Assembly (NCBI GenBank): GCA_932521025.1
Contig: OW051471.1
Span: 13,206,001 to 13,270,000, forward strand
Origin: Oscheius onirici
Taxonomy: Eukaryota > Nematoda > Chromadorea > Rhabditida > Rhabditidae
Direction: 5' to 3'
Length of the DNA stretch: 64,000 nt
Shown here: piece by piece, positions 12,109-25,574 of the stretch
Layout: each line of letters begins with the position of its first letter
Position numbering within the stretch: position 1 is the stretch's first letter
Program-made: the position numbers and the translations under genes
The notes under the pieces: generated by a model
What the model was told of the DNA's origin: nothing
The model's database searches: none
What the model saw: the letters and a program-made list of their open reading frames with translations, nothing else

Positions 12109-12246
12109 ACTCCGAATAAAATGAATCTTTGTGAATGAAACTAACTTTTTGCGTATCTTATACTCATATTATGCCTCCTTGTATTTCAACAGGTCAGCTT
12201 AAAAAAGAGAAAGCAAGTAGGGGTAACACCGGAAGAAAGACACATA

Positions 12247-12528
12247 CCGTAAAAGCTCTAATAGAAGCCCACCCCCTTACGTAAGATACGCAATTACGTA
12301 CTCACGTTTTTTGTTGGTTAAGACGACATTTTTTGACTTTGTGATTTTCTGACTTTGTGATGTTCTGTGACTTTGTGATGTTCTGCAAAGTTGTAGCCTC
12401 TGATGTCCTTTACAACTTTGCAGAACATCACAAAGTCAAAAAATGTCGTCTTAACCAACAAAAAACGTGAGTACGTAATTGCGTATCTAACGTAAGGGGG
12501 GGGGGGGCTTCTATTAGAGCTTTTACGG
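12247..12528. mobile_element. 282-base foldback element with TA at both ends (family A)
   Basis: Almost fully palindromic. The ends are CCGTAAAAGCTCTAATAGAAGC and its reverse complement, and TA (12245-12246 and 12529-12530) flanks both. Inner arms pair over TTACGTACTCACGTTTTTTG and TTGGTTAAGACGACATTTTTTG. A related copy lies at 54521-54734. TA flanks fit Tc1/mariner-type target duplication. No transposase is present. Confidence 0.85.
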
Positions 12529-12736
12529 TAAAAGATCGCTATGTTTTTTTTATTCCGGAAGATGTTTCAAAGTAATTTTGTCCCTTTTGTTCAAGCTCTT
12601 AATTGGAAAGGGAAATTCTTCGGCCTCGATTACCCTGCTCACTATTCCGAGCAGCTTCAAATTTCATAACCCTTACGTCACCCTTGCGCCTGCAATTGTT
12701 CAATAGTTTTCTCGGCAAGTTCCCATAGCAATCTGA

Positions 12737-13294
12737 ATGGAGGAGAAAGATTTTCTCCGAGTCAGACTTCTTATCCTGGACGGTGTTTTGGTAAGTAACC
12801 GACTCGTTAAAAACAAAATGTTTTCAGCAATGCTTCTTCGTTAATATTCTCATTCGACTTTCACTTTTCTCCACTGAAAATGAAATATATTTAACATGGG
12901 CACTTGGACTAGTAATTGGTTCAGCTCTGCATTTCCAGCTACTAACATTTCTATTCGTTGGTCATTTATGGCTAGGAAATCAAATAAAAGTTTCAGATTT
13001 CCAAGTCAGTAATCCGAAATCAGGGATGTTTGTATGGAACGCTTATCCTCAATCTTTTTGCGATAATAGTGGTAGAGGCTTTTAAAATCTTCAATTTCTG
13101 CCGTTCAGAGAATGGTGACCTGGTTCTACGTAATCACATGCTATATTTCGGAAGATATTAACTTTGAAGTGGTGGAGCTGTCAACGGAATTGGTCCTAGG
13201 TTTTTTCCTCTTTGTCAAACTTTCACATGCAAGATTTAGCATTTTCACTGTCGACGATTGCCAACTTTATTCTGGGTTACAAAAGTTGCTGTGA
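12737..13294 (+). CDS. small multi-pass membrane protein, unknown family
   Basis: Four exons with consistent phase: 12737-12790, 12828-12989, 13024-13068 and 13109-13294. The product is about 148 residues with four likely membrane segments: LLILDGVLQCFFVNILIRL; ALGLVIGSALHFQLLTFLFV; LYGTLILNLFAII plus WFYVITCYI; and ELVLGFFLFVKL. Introns are 34-40 bases. The third intron could be left unspliced, which gives a different C-terminus ending LYFGRY. I do not recognise a family. It resembles small tetraspan membrane proteins only in topology. Confidence 0.5.
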
Positions 13295-13335
13295 AGAATA
13301 AATTTTACAGTGTGGTAGAGACAAAGTAATAATTT

Positions 13336-14146
13336 TTAGCCTTCCAGCTCGAGAAGAAGATCCTTGTTTTCCTGCTGGATTTCCTAAAGAGTGAAACGTT
13401 TTCTTCATTTAGTTTGACAACAAACCTGATCGGGATTCGAGTGGCTCGTCTCCCTGGCACCAGAATAGGTTCCGCTAACTTCCTGAAACCTGCAGTGTCA
13501 GTGGGTGTTCACTTACAAGGAAATGTTTTAGTAAAATCCCGGATATTGGACTTATTCGAAAGAGAACGAAAAATAAAGTTGTTTCCCAGATTTTGAGCTG
13601 CCGAATGAATTGCTGGAAACAATCGGAAACAGTTGAGCCAAACAACGCTAGAAATAGGGAAGGAAGGGAGCCTTTTTTCTAACTGAAGATGTGTTTTCAC
13701 AGCTTTTGCATGTTCTACAAAAATGTAGCGAAACGTATACTCTGCAATACTGCAGAACATCACTTGCGACTAAAAACACGTTTTCGACTCGAATTTTGCT
13801 TGGGCGACCAAAATGGTATTTTGAACATTGAAATGGCTCCAGGGGACAGCAGCAATTCATTCGGCAGCTGAAAATCTGGGAAACAGCATTATTTTCGTGC
13901 TCTTTCGAATAGTAATATAGTTTAAAAAAGTCTTTTTGTGTTCAAAAAGAAATGATTAGTCAGTCAAGATAGCAAAAACTCACTTCTCCATTCAGTGACC
14001 TATTTCCAGCTTTCTTGTCTTCCCAGTTGGCTCCATCTGCTGGTTTATCCTTGACAAAATCAAATAATTCTGGGAATAAGAAGACTTACATCTTCTCGCT
14101 TCCGAATATCGTTCATGACCACGAAATCACCGGGATTGGCAGACAT
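13336..14146 (-). CDS. small hydrophilic protein, 19-codon-exon family member 1
   Basis: Four phase-0 exons: 14146-14090 (19 codons, MSANPGDFVVMNDIRKRED), 14049-13984, 13482-13426 and 13383-13336. The product is 75 charged residues with no membrane segment, ending EIQQENKDLLLELEG. Exon lengths (57, 66, 57, 48) and both ends match the gene at 15303-16230 (57, 63, 66, 51; ending EEEHQENKDLMLGLDA). The third intron is long and holds a foldback element. A CAACATGTTG palindrome lies at 14192-14201, 46 bases upstream of the ATG. Function unknown; probably disordered. Confidence 0.7.
13554..13910. mobile_element. foldback (MITE-like) element in an intron
   Basis: Ends ATTCGAAAGAGAACGAAAAAT and ATTTTCGTGCTCTTTCGAAT pair. 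So do the inner blocks TTTCCCAGATTTTGAGCTGC with CCGAATGAATTGCTG and their reverse complements at 13845-13890. It sits in the third intron of the 13336-14146 gene and has no coding content. Confidence 0.75.
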
Positions 14147-14218
14147 TTTGTGGGCAAAATAGTGATGGGAATGAGAGAGAAACGGAGGCATCAACATGTT
14201 GACAAGGAACGAGGAAAG

Positions 14219-14600
14219 TCTTACGCAAACAAAGCATGACCAAATTCGAAAAATTCAAATGTTTATGATAATTTGAAAAGATATTCACATAAAACGTAGT
14301 TACCAAGACTGCTTTCGGTCAACTTGTTCCGCCAAGACCGTCCATTCTTCTGATCCAGTTCTTTCAAAAGATTCCGGAGCTCTAACGGTTCCCGTCTCTG
14401 GGCAGCTGGCGCTATCCGAAAAGTGTTCTGGCTTTTTCTTTCGAAATAGCTGAAAAATTTAAAGTGAAAACAAAACATTTGGTACCCACCTTGTCTGAGC
14501 GCTGTTTCGAATTTTGCGAACTTTCGGCGACAGGTTTTGTCTAAAAACAATGAAATCCCCCTTGTTTTCCAAAAAAGCTCACATATTTCGGTTTTCCCAT
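14219..14600 (-). CDS. small hydrophilic protein, 3' end uncertain
   Basis: Exon 1 (14600-14583) reads MGKPKY. After a 42-base GTGAGC...TTTTTAG intron the frame continues TKPVAESSQNSKQRSDK. A second intron then leads to LFRKKKPEHFSDSASCPETG, followed by TVRAPESFERTGSEEWTVL and AEQVDRKQS. The next donor is GTAACT. If the next acceptor is at about 14220, a TGA forms across the junction, giving about 73 residues. It is basic, Ser-rich and highly polar. CAACATGTTG is at 14677-14686, about 77 bases upstream. Not recognised. Confidence 0.5.
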
Positions 14601-14779
14601 TAGAGAATTTTCGAGAAGAATGTTGTTGCTCGTGGCGGGAGAAAGGAATGGAATATACGCATGCACTATTTCCCGTCAACATGTTGTCAGACAACCGCTT
14701 TCTGTTTAGAATGTTTATCCAATAGTTTTCACATAATTTTGGACAAAAAAGGAAACAGCTTGAGTATCAAAGTTTGAGA

Positions 14780-15128
14780 CTAGTGGTCTAGACCAAGAAG
14801 ACTGTCACGCTTGTCAGTTTCAGCCTAAAAAAAGAAGAGTTTTATCAAAAGCGCTTCGAACCTTTTTATACTCTTCCTCATTTTTGTTCGGGTCCAGCTT
14901 TACATCGTCAACATCCTCAAAGCCCGTGTTCAGAGATTTTTTAGGCCTTTACACTTGCCCCGGCTGTAGGAAACACAGGCTGTGAGAGGTTGGGAGGATC
15001 CGCATTTTCTAGCTCGTCTGAATCAGAAGAAAATAGTGTCTAAACAAAGGTGTACCTCCTTCTAAAAAGTAGTTTACTTCGGAGTCTTTTATAACTTCGC
15101 AGAAAAGAGTATCCGGCTGGTCGGACAT
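14780..15128 (-). CDS. small acidic protein, C-terminus like the 19-codon family
   Basis: Starts MSDQPDTLFCEVIKDSEVNY. A 38-base intron leads to DELENADPPNLSQPVFPTAG. The next junction only works with a GC-AG intron (GCAAGT donor, 43 bases), giving DVDDVKLDPNKNEEEYKK. A last exon gives AETDKRDSLLGLDH and a stop at 14780. The total is about 76 residues, strongly acidic. The ending SLLGLDH resembles LMLGLDA and LLLELEG in the neighbours. The GC-AG intron is inferred from frame. Function unknown. Confidence 0.5.
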
Positions 15129-15302
15129 ATTTTAGAGAGGAGAATGGGAAAAATAGGTTGCTCGACTTGTTGGGCGAACGATTGTTTACGAGAGAGGGAA
15201 GGCGTACTTTAGAGCCTCTGACGTGGCAATAACAGAACGTTTGAAACTCAGGCTGTTCTACGAAAAGGTTTATTTATAGACATACAAGATTACTTTGAAA
15301 AT

Positions 15303-16230
15303 TTAGGCATCGAGTCCGAGCATGAGGTCCTTGTTCTCTTGGTGCTCTTCTTCCTGAAGCTGTTCGCGTGAAGATACTAAAAACGCAAACCTTTCGGGAG
15401 TCGATGTGTAGACCACTTCTCTGATCTTCTACCGAGATTTGAGTGCCGTGAGCAGTCTGGAAATGGATCATAACTTTACTGTCTGAAGTCATTTAATACT
15501 GTTACGACCGGTGCTTGTGGAACATTAGAATACGTCAAAGTCTTATTATGAAAAGTAGAACAACCGCTTTGTAGCGGAGAGAAATCACACTCTGGAATAG
15601 TCAGCCAGGATTTGAACGAGGAAGGATTGGCGCCTAAACCGACAGAGGATACGGTATGAAACGGCGGGATATTTGAATGGAGTAAATATCCCTACAGAAT
15701 ATGTTTTCTGAGTTAGGATTTAGATAAAGATAAAGAAATATCCTAACAAATACATAGTTTTTCTTCTTTGTCCGTACTTTAAGGCCAGAACATTTTCTTA
15801 GTTAAGCTCATTTATAGTAAAAATTAGAGCAGATGGCTCTCAAACATGTAGTTTTCAATTGGACAATTTGACAATTTCAAGATTTTGTGACTGGACGGGG
15901 TCTCTCAGCCCAAAAAAGCCTGACCTGACAAAAAACTCAGGCCAGAGACTCTTCACTCTTATTCCTTCACTCTCTTAAGGAGGTCGGAAAAAGTTCGAAA
16001 GCTGATTTGGCTAGGGTTCAATTTTCTTTCCCAATTCTATGATTTCGCTCAATCTTTTTTTCTCTACTCACCGCCTCTCCAAGTTTACTTTTCCCCATCG
16101 TTTCTGGCTGCCAGGTGCCGGAGGGAATCTGCTCCTAAAGAATTTACGTTTTCAGGGGATAGAAAATTCTTACTCCACGTTCCTGTAGAGCATCGTCAAG
16201 ATAAGTATACTGTCCCGATCTGCTAGACAT
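15303..16230 (-). CDS. small hydrophilic protein, 19-codon-exon family member 2
   Basis: Exons 16230-16174 (19 codons, SGQYTYLDDALQERG), 16134-16072 (EQIPSGTWQPETMGKSKLGE), 15456-15391 and 15353-15303, all phase 0. The product is about 78 residues ending EEEHQENKDLMLGLDA. Layout and ends match the 13336-14146 gene, and the start of exon 2 (EQIPS) matches QQIPS in the 17027 gene. The third exon could instead belong to a separate gene starting at 15492. A perfect 14-base palindrome, GTCAACATGTTGAC (16276-16289), lies 46 bases upstream of the ATG. The second intron is about 615 bases and holds nothing I recognise. Confidence 0.65.
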
Positions 16231-16275
16231 GTCGGTTGGTTGTGGCTGGAATCTTTCGAACGACGAGAAGATTGC

Positions 16276-16289
16276 GTCAACATGTTGAC
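16276..16289. promoter_or_regulatory. GTCAACATGTTGAC palindrome, candidate operator
   Basis: Perfect 14-base palindrome 46 bases before the ATG at 16230. Its core CAACATGTTG, or one mismatch from it, recurs upstream of at least six other genes between 14 and 25.2 kb: 14192-14201, 14677-14686, 16885-16895, 17555-17567, 22075-22084 and 25114-25124. Such a symmetric site would suit a dimeric transcription factor. The factor is unknown. Confidence 0.6.
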
Positions 16290-16409
16290 CACAAGCGCCA
16301 CGTGCGGAGAGAACCTTTTTCTCACCCTCGTTGACCAAAATATCACTAGAGAGATGCATGTTTATTACAACGCTTCGGAGAGTATTATATACAGTCAATG
16401 AGTATCAGT

Positions 16410-16800
16410 TTAAAACTCGTGGAGAGGATGGCTTTGGTCGAGGTTGCGCTCAATCTGATGACCGACGCGGCTGGTCTCGTTGGAAAGATGCTCTCCTTCG
16501 CGGTCGAGCTGGCCTTCAACACGATGAGCAGCACGTTCGCCCTTTCCAACCAAATGCTTGGCTCCCTCGGCAATCTCGTGGCCGACTTCCTTGACCTTGT
16601 CGGCTCCCTTCTCAAGAATATTGCGGTTCTGAAATGGCGGGAATTTGAGCCTGTATGAGCTACACTTTTTCGAATTCTGGCTTTCTGTTTTTAGCTGGCT
16701 CAAGCCTTTTTTCTTGACCCAACATAATTTAGCGAAAGAGAAATGTTATAGCCAGAAAACAAAGGGAAAATTCAGTTAAGAGGAAACTCACATCGTTCAT
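16410..16800 (-). CDS. LEA-like hydrophilic protein (NRNxLEKG family), copy 1
   Basis: First coding exon is only ATG AAC GAT (16792-16800). After an intron, NRNILEKGADKVKEVGHEI begins an amphipathic charged repeat (EGAKHLVGKGERAAHRVEG). A distal charged part ends SHPLHEF. It is about 76 residues, with no membrane segment. The Lys/Glu/Ala-rich 11-mer-like pattern recalls LEA proteins but this is resemblance, not family proof. TTTATA is at about 16852 and AAACATGTTG at 16886-16895, between this gene and the divergent gene at 17027. Paralogs are at 17633 and 18055. Confidence 0.7.
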
Positions 16801-17026
16801 GTTTGTAGTTAGTCGAAGTGTGTAGACTGAAAATAGCGGCTTGCGGACTGGTATTTATAGGCCTTCGAAAGGTCAAGGGGTGCGCAAACATGTTGTTTTC
16901 ACGTGTGCCATCGGGGCTTTCCTAACCGCGAAAGAGCACGTGGACTGGAGTCCAGACGTCTGCTGTTTGTTTACCGCCAACTGACCCCCTATATTATAAG
17001 GTTCTCGTTTCGAAAGAGCTCTGAAA

Positions 17027-17413
17027 ATGACTAACAAAGCCGGCGACTACACTATTTTGGACGAAATTCAGGAGGAGCAAGTTGTGAGTCTGAAGGTTTT
17101 ATCAAAACTTTGGGAATTTTAGCAGCAGATTCCTTCGGAGAAGTACGGTGATACTGACCAGAACGTTAAGAGACGTTGTGACCAGGTAGATTTAGTGATT
17201 CACCTGTATCAGTTACACCTTCAGAGCTGCAATCCTTGCGACTCGGGAATCTGTCACAACTGTCAAAGCTGTCCGGAACATACTCAGAAGAACTATGACA
17301 ACTCGTCTGTAGACTGGAACAGCGGAAGAACTTCTGGTCAACGATCTGGATCCGATGCCTGGACGATTCCTCAACAAGAAGTGGAGGGACGACTCCCACG
17401 ACAGCCCTACTAA
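17027..17413 (+). CDS. Cys-rich hydrophilic protein, 19-codon-exon family member 3
   Basis: Exon 1 has exactly 19 codons (MTNKAGDYTILDEIQEEQV). Exon 2 has 21 codons (QQIPSEKYGDTDQNVKRRCD...). Exon 3 encodes a cysteine cluster (CNPCDSGICHNCQSCPEH) that could bind metal, then a polar tail rich in Ser, Gly and Gln. It ends at 17413; about 105 residues. Exons 1 and 2 have the same lengths as in the 15303-16230 gene; the Cys-rich exon is unique. It is divergent from the gene at 16410, and a TATA-like ATATTATAAGG lies at about 16991. Confidence 0.75.
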
Positions 17414-17632
17414 ACTCTATTTTGCTTTAAAAAGATTTTCTAGTCCATGAACTCTTCTTCAGCTTCTCAAATTCTTGTTGATCTCCCCGAAACTACCCTT
17501 TTTCCACAAAGATCACCCTGGAATAGCCTCTTGTTGACTGGCTCGTCTAATCCGAAAGCATGTTGACCTCGTCTTGTCCGTCCAGAGCCGTAAACATAAG
17601 GATAGTGTTTTCAGTCTGCCCTCTAAGCTACC

Positions 17633-17915
17633 ATGACCGATGTGAGTTAGTCATTCAGAGTCTCTGAAAACAGGTGTCAAGAACAGAAACTTTCTTCAAA
17701 AAGGCGTCGATAAAGTCATGGATCTTGGCGAGAAAATCAGCGAAGGAGCCCGAGAATTGATGAACAAGACGGAAGAAAATGTCCCTGAATCAGATCTCCA
17801 CGAGGGAACTTTGGATTACGAGACGGCAGAAACTGTCAACAATGCAAGAAGACCTGGCTCTAAGCGGGAACTTGAGGCTGACAAGTTGGACGAGGATCAT
17901 CCGCAATACTTTTGA
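17633..17915 (+). CDS. LEA-like hydrophilic protein (NRNxLEKG family), copy 2
   Basis: First coding exon ATG ACC GAT (three codons), then a 40-base intron, then NRNFLQKGVDKVMDLGEKIS and an acidic tail ending DKLDEDHPQYF. About 80 residues, very hydrophilic. The tail end matches DKLDGDHLQYF-like NKLDGDHLQYF in the gene at 18055. AAAGCATGTTGAC lies at 17555-17567, about 66 bases before the ATG. AATAAAA follows at about 17934. Confidence 0.75.
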
Positions 17916-18054
17916 TTGTTTTCGTTTTTTTTCCAATAAAATTTTGTCCTTTCGATCGGCACTAAAGCCTTGTTTTCGAGATCCCTCTAAAGAGACTACT
18001 GGCAATAAACAAGCCACAAATAGCCGAGGGAGAGTTCTCATTCCACAGCTGGGC

Positions 18055-18362
18055 ATGAATGACGTGAGTTTCTTTCTCTATTTTTGGATTCTATTTTAAT
18101 TAATTCCGGATATATCTCCCTTCCTAAACTGTGCATGATTCAGAACCGAAACTTCTTGGAGAAAGGCGTAGAAAAGGTCAAGGAAGTCGGTCACGAGATC
18201 AAGGAGGGAGCTAAGAAACTGGTGAACAAGACCGATTCTGACGAACAGCTGGGTGGTAGCCGCTTTGAGAGTCGTCTAGACAGTGAAGGAGAAAGAGTCG
18301 CTAGCGGAGATACCATAATTGATGCTAACAAACTGGACGGAGATCATCTTCAGTACTTTTAA
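18055..18362 (+). CDS. LEA-like hydrophilic protein (NRNxLEKG family), copy 3
   Basis: First coding exon ATG AAT GAC (three codons), then an 80-base intron ending ATTCAG. The body reads NRNFLEKGVEKVKEVGHEI, EGAKKLVNKT, then an acidic, Gly/Ser-containing stretch and NKLDGDHLQYF at the stop. About 75 residues. It shares micro-exon, body and C-terminus with the 17633 gene and the VGHEI block with the 16410 gene. AATAAA is at about 18391. Confidence 0.75.
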
Positions 18363-18465
18363 AGTGTGTAAGCTTTTGTTGAAACTTTTGCAATAAACTC
18401 TTGTACTGATTCAATGTTCATCTTCATACACGAGTTAAAATTATTCATTTCAAGTTGTCAATCGT

Positions 18466-21950
<3,485 letters not shown>

Positions 21951-22074
21951 TCAAAAGTAGACTGAATCGATTCGAGTAAACAGATGGTTAGTCTCCGTTG
22001 AGCGGACATGTTGTTGTTTTCGGCTGGCTTCGAGAGGGTGCCTCGAAAACATTGATCTTTAGATCGTTGGTTGA

Positions 22075-22084
22075 CAACATGTTG
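22075..22084. promoter_or_regulatory. CAACATGTTG palindrome upstream of malic enzyme
   Basis: Perfect 10-base palindrome, 125 bases before the chosen ATG (21950) and 66 bases before an upstream ATG at 22009. Same core as the motif shared by the hydrophilic-protein genes on either side. Confidence 0.5.
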
Positions 22085-22291
22085 ATCCTTGAAATGATTC
22101 TTTCGAAACTGTTGACTCTGAAAATTTCTGTTTTTCAAAGAACATTCGAGTTGGTTTTTCTCTAACCCCCGTCTGTCCCGCCAAAGTGCACTCACATGTC
22201 CTTCTTGTTTTCGTAAACAACAGTCTGTGGGACAAGCCCTATAAATAGGAAGGACATCCCCAATTGATCCAAGACTCTAGTTCTGAACACA

Positions 22292-22654
22292 ATGGCTGAA
22301 AAAGACTCTGATACTGTGAGTTTCAATTTTAATCTTGTTTGAACTAGAAATTTTAGCGCGGTTTCATTGGAAAGACTGCCGACGCCGTCAAGGAAACTTT
22401 CCAAATGTGAGTTCATAGAAAATTCAAAAGATCACGCAATTTTAGCATTGCTGGAAAGAATCCTGATCCCAGGGAAGAAGTAGAACATCGCGATATTCCC
22501 GTGAACGTCAATGAGAAGAGGGTGAGTATAGTTTTTGTCCATCTTTTGTAAGATTTTTCAAAGAAAATGTTAAAATTTTCAGGTGACCGACTTCATGTAC
22601 AATGACGAAGGCGACACACCATCCTCGGCCGCCGTCAAAAATCTCATTTTGTAA
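22292..22654 (+). CDS. small hydrophilic protein (HRDIP/HRDVP pair), copy 1
   Basis: Four exons. The product of about 73 residues reads MAEKDSDT, then GFIGKTADAVKETFQ, IAGKNPDPREEVEHRDIPVN, and ends DFMYNDEGDTPSSAAVKNLIL. It is charged and has no membrane segment. It pairs with the 22834 gene: both have a short N-terminal exon, an amphipathic ADAVKETF/HDATETLKE helix, then E[HK]HRD[IV]P and a [DE]YTDS/YNDEG tail. A TATA box (CCTATAAATAGG) is at about 22239, 53 bases before the ATG. Function unknown. Confidence 0.7.
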
Positions 22655-22833
22655 ATAGATAACCTCTACTTGTAATAAACCTTTTTTCTGTATTTGTTTT
22701 TGTAGAAACTAGTGAGCAAACAAAAACGGATCAAAAGATGAAAATAAGGCTGATTGAGATAACACTTTGAAGTAGTAAACAGCCCAAGAGGTTCAAATAG
22801 GCAGCTTTCCTAGAGTCTCCATCGTCTCTCAAA

Positions 22834-23118
22834 ATGTCCGATAACGATCAGGTAATCTTTTCCATATTCTTACCAGCTGATATTTGTTCAGAGAAGCATG
22901 TACGACAAGGCTAAAAATTTGGTTCACGATGCCACCGAAACATTGAAAGAAAGGTAGGTCGAGATAATTGTTCACTTTTCCTCAAAACTTGAAGAATCGG
23001 CGGTGGAGGTCCGAATGAACAGACTCACGACAAACACCGTGATGTCCCGAAGGATTTCAACGATGGGGGAGTCGAGTATACTGATTCGAAAGGAGAGAGG
23101 ATGATTCGTTTACCTTGA
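22834..23118 (+). CDS. small hydrophilic protein (HRDIP/HRDVP pair), copy 2
   Basis: Three exons: MSDNDQ, then RSMYDKAKNLVHDATETLKE, then IGGGGPNEQTHDKHRDVPKD ending RMIRLP. About 67 residues. The central helix (KAKNLVHDATETLKE) has the Lys/Ala/Glu character of LEA-type repeats. Paralog of the 22292 gene. AATAAAG follows at about 23129, close to the end of the opposite-strand gene at 23155. Confidence 0.7.
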
Positions 23119-23154
23119 ACAGCGAGTGAATAAAGTTTATCTCTACATCACATT

Positions 23155-25038
23155 CTACATTCCCGCTTTATCATTTGGGGTCCAGACATATGGCTGCTCA
23201 TTTTCGGCCTTTTTCTGAGCTATGGTCTTGCCAGATCCGTCTTCATTCGTCTCCTGTTCATCGTATTTTCCAATCTGGTTGTCAGAGTTTTCCTTCTAAA
23301 CATTGTTTGTGAAATTAACAGAAAGTATGGTTACATTTTCCGGTTCTTTTTCAGGCTTGTCACCCTTTTTATCGTCCTCATCTTTTTGTTCCTTCGAACT
23401 ATCCTCCTTCTTATATTCGCTCTGAAGAGACAGTTCGAACGTCAGTTCGCCAAAGCTTTACCTTGTCCTTCTGTTCATTAATTTCCTCCTTTTTCGAGTC
23501 ATCTTGACCGGTTCCACTTTGTTCAGAATCGTCTTCCTTCTCCTTAGGTGCTTCCTTTTTCGAGACCTCTTTTTCTTCCTTACTTTCCTCCTTCTCTGAT
23601 TTGTCATCCTGAATCTGACTTCATCTTGCCTTCAAAAAGAACTCGCCTTGCTTGAGTCGTCTTCACTTTCAGTATTTTCCTTCTTCTCAGTCGAATCGCC
23701 GCCATGTTCTGCCTTCTTTTGAGCGACAGTTTTACCAGTACCGTCTTCGTTCAGCTCCTGTTCATCATACTTTCCAATCTCTGGATTGTCGGGGATATCT
23801 TTCTGTGAATAACCTCTTTTTGACAAGCGTGATTTTTTGCCCACCTTATCTTCTTTCTTTTCAGAATCTTTCTCCTTCTCTGAATCTTCACTCTTGCTCT
23901 TATCTTCAGACTTTTCTTCCTATAAACAAAAACTTAAAAATTGACTATGAATTACCTTCTTTGAAGAGTTTTCCTGCTCACTGGATTCAGTTTTCTCCTC
24001 GCTCTTCTTCTGATCAGACTCTTCATTTTCTGATGGCTTGTCGTCCTTTCCTTCTTCGCTGCCGTCTTTCTGAAAAAGAAAGTTCTCCTGCCATCCGTTT
24101 TTCAAACCTTTTCGCCTTTATTGGACTCATTCTCGTCTTCCTGCTTTGGTTCCGAAGACTCCTGACAAAAGGAAATTAAGCATATCGAGCAATCAAAGCT
24201 ACCTTCTTGGCATCGTTTTTCTCCTCTTTGGCATTTTCCGTGTCTTTCGAAGCATCGTCTTTCTTACCTGCTTCGCCAGAGTCCTTACTAGGCTTCTCCT
24301 TCTGAAAAAAATGATAAAGGTTGAATTGTCACTGTCCATCAGTCATTTTCCATGAATAACTGTCCAAAAAAATCACCATTTCGCTGTTTTCTTTGTCATC
24401 CGGCTTTGTCTTTTCGTCTTTTCTCGAGCTTTCTTCCTTAGCGTTGTCTTGCTAAAAAAGCTCAGCATACAGCAAAAAACAACAATTTCAGGGGGTTTCA
24501 AACTACGGGCAGAACTTACATCTTGGCTATCTTTTGTATCATCGGAATCTGTTGACTCTTTGGAAGTGTCATCCTGAATCAAAAGAAAAAAGTTTTTACT
24601 CTTAATTTTCATACCTTTTCATCGTCTTTCTGATCTTCTTTATTCTTTTCGTCATTAATATCTTCTCCTTGGACAGAATCGTCAGTTCCTGGCTCATTTG
24701 ACTCGTCTTCCTAATAAAATCTATTTAAGAACTCAATGCTATCAAATTACCGTTCCAGAGTCCTTTTTTCCCTCCTTTTCATTTTCTTCTTTTTGTTGCT
24801 GAGCTTCTTCGAGTCTTTCCAGAGTTGCCTCAGCTGACTGTATAAAATTAAATGAGATTGAAAAAATGATACTTACTCCTTCACCAAGAGGACTCATACC
24901 TGTAGTTTCGGCCTCCCAGTCCATTGGAGGCACAACTTTCTGAACTTTTTCGTATAAAATCTTCACTGTCAAATAACTCACGCAGTTCCATTGCTGTAGT
25001 TCGTCCAAGATAGTAAAGAATCCAGAATTACTCGCCAT
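23155..25038 (-). CDS. Lys/Glu/Ser/Asp-rich disordered protein, 19-codon-exon family member 4
   Basis: Exon 1 has exactly 19 codons (MASNSGFFTILDELQQWNC). Exon 2 begins KVVPPMDWEAETTG. The rest, over about a dozen exons with 40-60-base introns, is almost only K, E, D, S, N, Q and T, predicted to be fully disordered. A module is repeated near the end: IGKYDEQELNEDGTGKTVAQ (about 23.8 kb) and IGKYDEQETNEDGSGKTIAQ (about 23.2 kb), each followed by KKAE. It ends NDKAGM at 23155. It shares its N-terminal exon with three small genes in this cluster. CAAACATGTTG lies at 25114-25124, 76 bases upstream. Exon ends are approximate. Confidence 0.7.
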
Positions 25039-25574
25039 CGTTGATATGGTATTGAAACGCAAATGGAATTGTTAAAAAACGAGAATGTTCAGAGGCTGTT
25101 TTCGTCGCATACGCAAACATGTTGTTTTGAAGGAATGCCAGTGCACGCGGCCTTTTGTGAACACAATGACGTCGGGGACAGTCTGGAAAACTTTATTTTC
25201 GGCTTGTTAGACGTTATGGGGTCTGGAAGAAACGAAGTCTGAAAGAATTATCTTTATTTGAATTCAAAGCACCACAATTGGTTTTGACGTAAATCTGCGT
25301 ATTTGCGTACCTCTTTGAATTTGATTCCTCAGGTTTTTCTATGGAAACTAGCAACTAAAATTATCAGGAAGTACTTTGTTGAACTTCATAGCCATAGATA
25401 AATGGAATGGAACAAGAATTCATTCTAACAAAAACCTCTGTAATAAAAGAAAAGGTATTGTAAAAGTCCCATCCATCAATGTTTCACGAGCTGTATAAAT
25501 CGGACTAGGAAAATAACAGCTTTCGGAAGGTTTGTTGCATTTATTATCCATTTCCATCGAATAGCGGTAGTCGG

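Noticed and set aside
12247-12528. Possible CRISPR-like or tandem repeat array (repeated GACTTTGTGAT near the centre)
   Set aside because: Three short tandem units at the centre of a palindrome in a eukaryotic genome; the foldback element explains it.
22009-22009. ATG at 22009 as the malic enzyme start
   Set aside because: It reaches a TAA before the first splice donor. The ATG at 21950 splices cleanly and gives a mitochondrial-type presequence.
23155-25038. Plus-strand ORFs over this region (for example 23652-24179)
   Set aside because: They are hydrophobic shadows of the Lys/Glu-rich minus-strand gene. The minus exons have regular splice sites and a repeated module.
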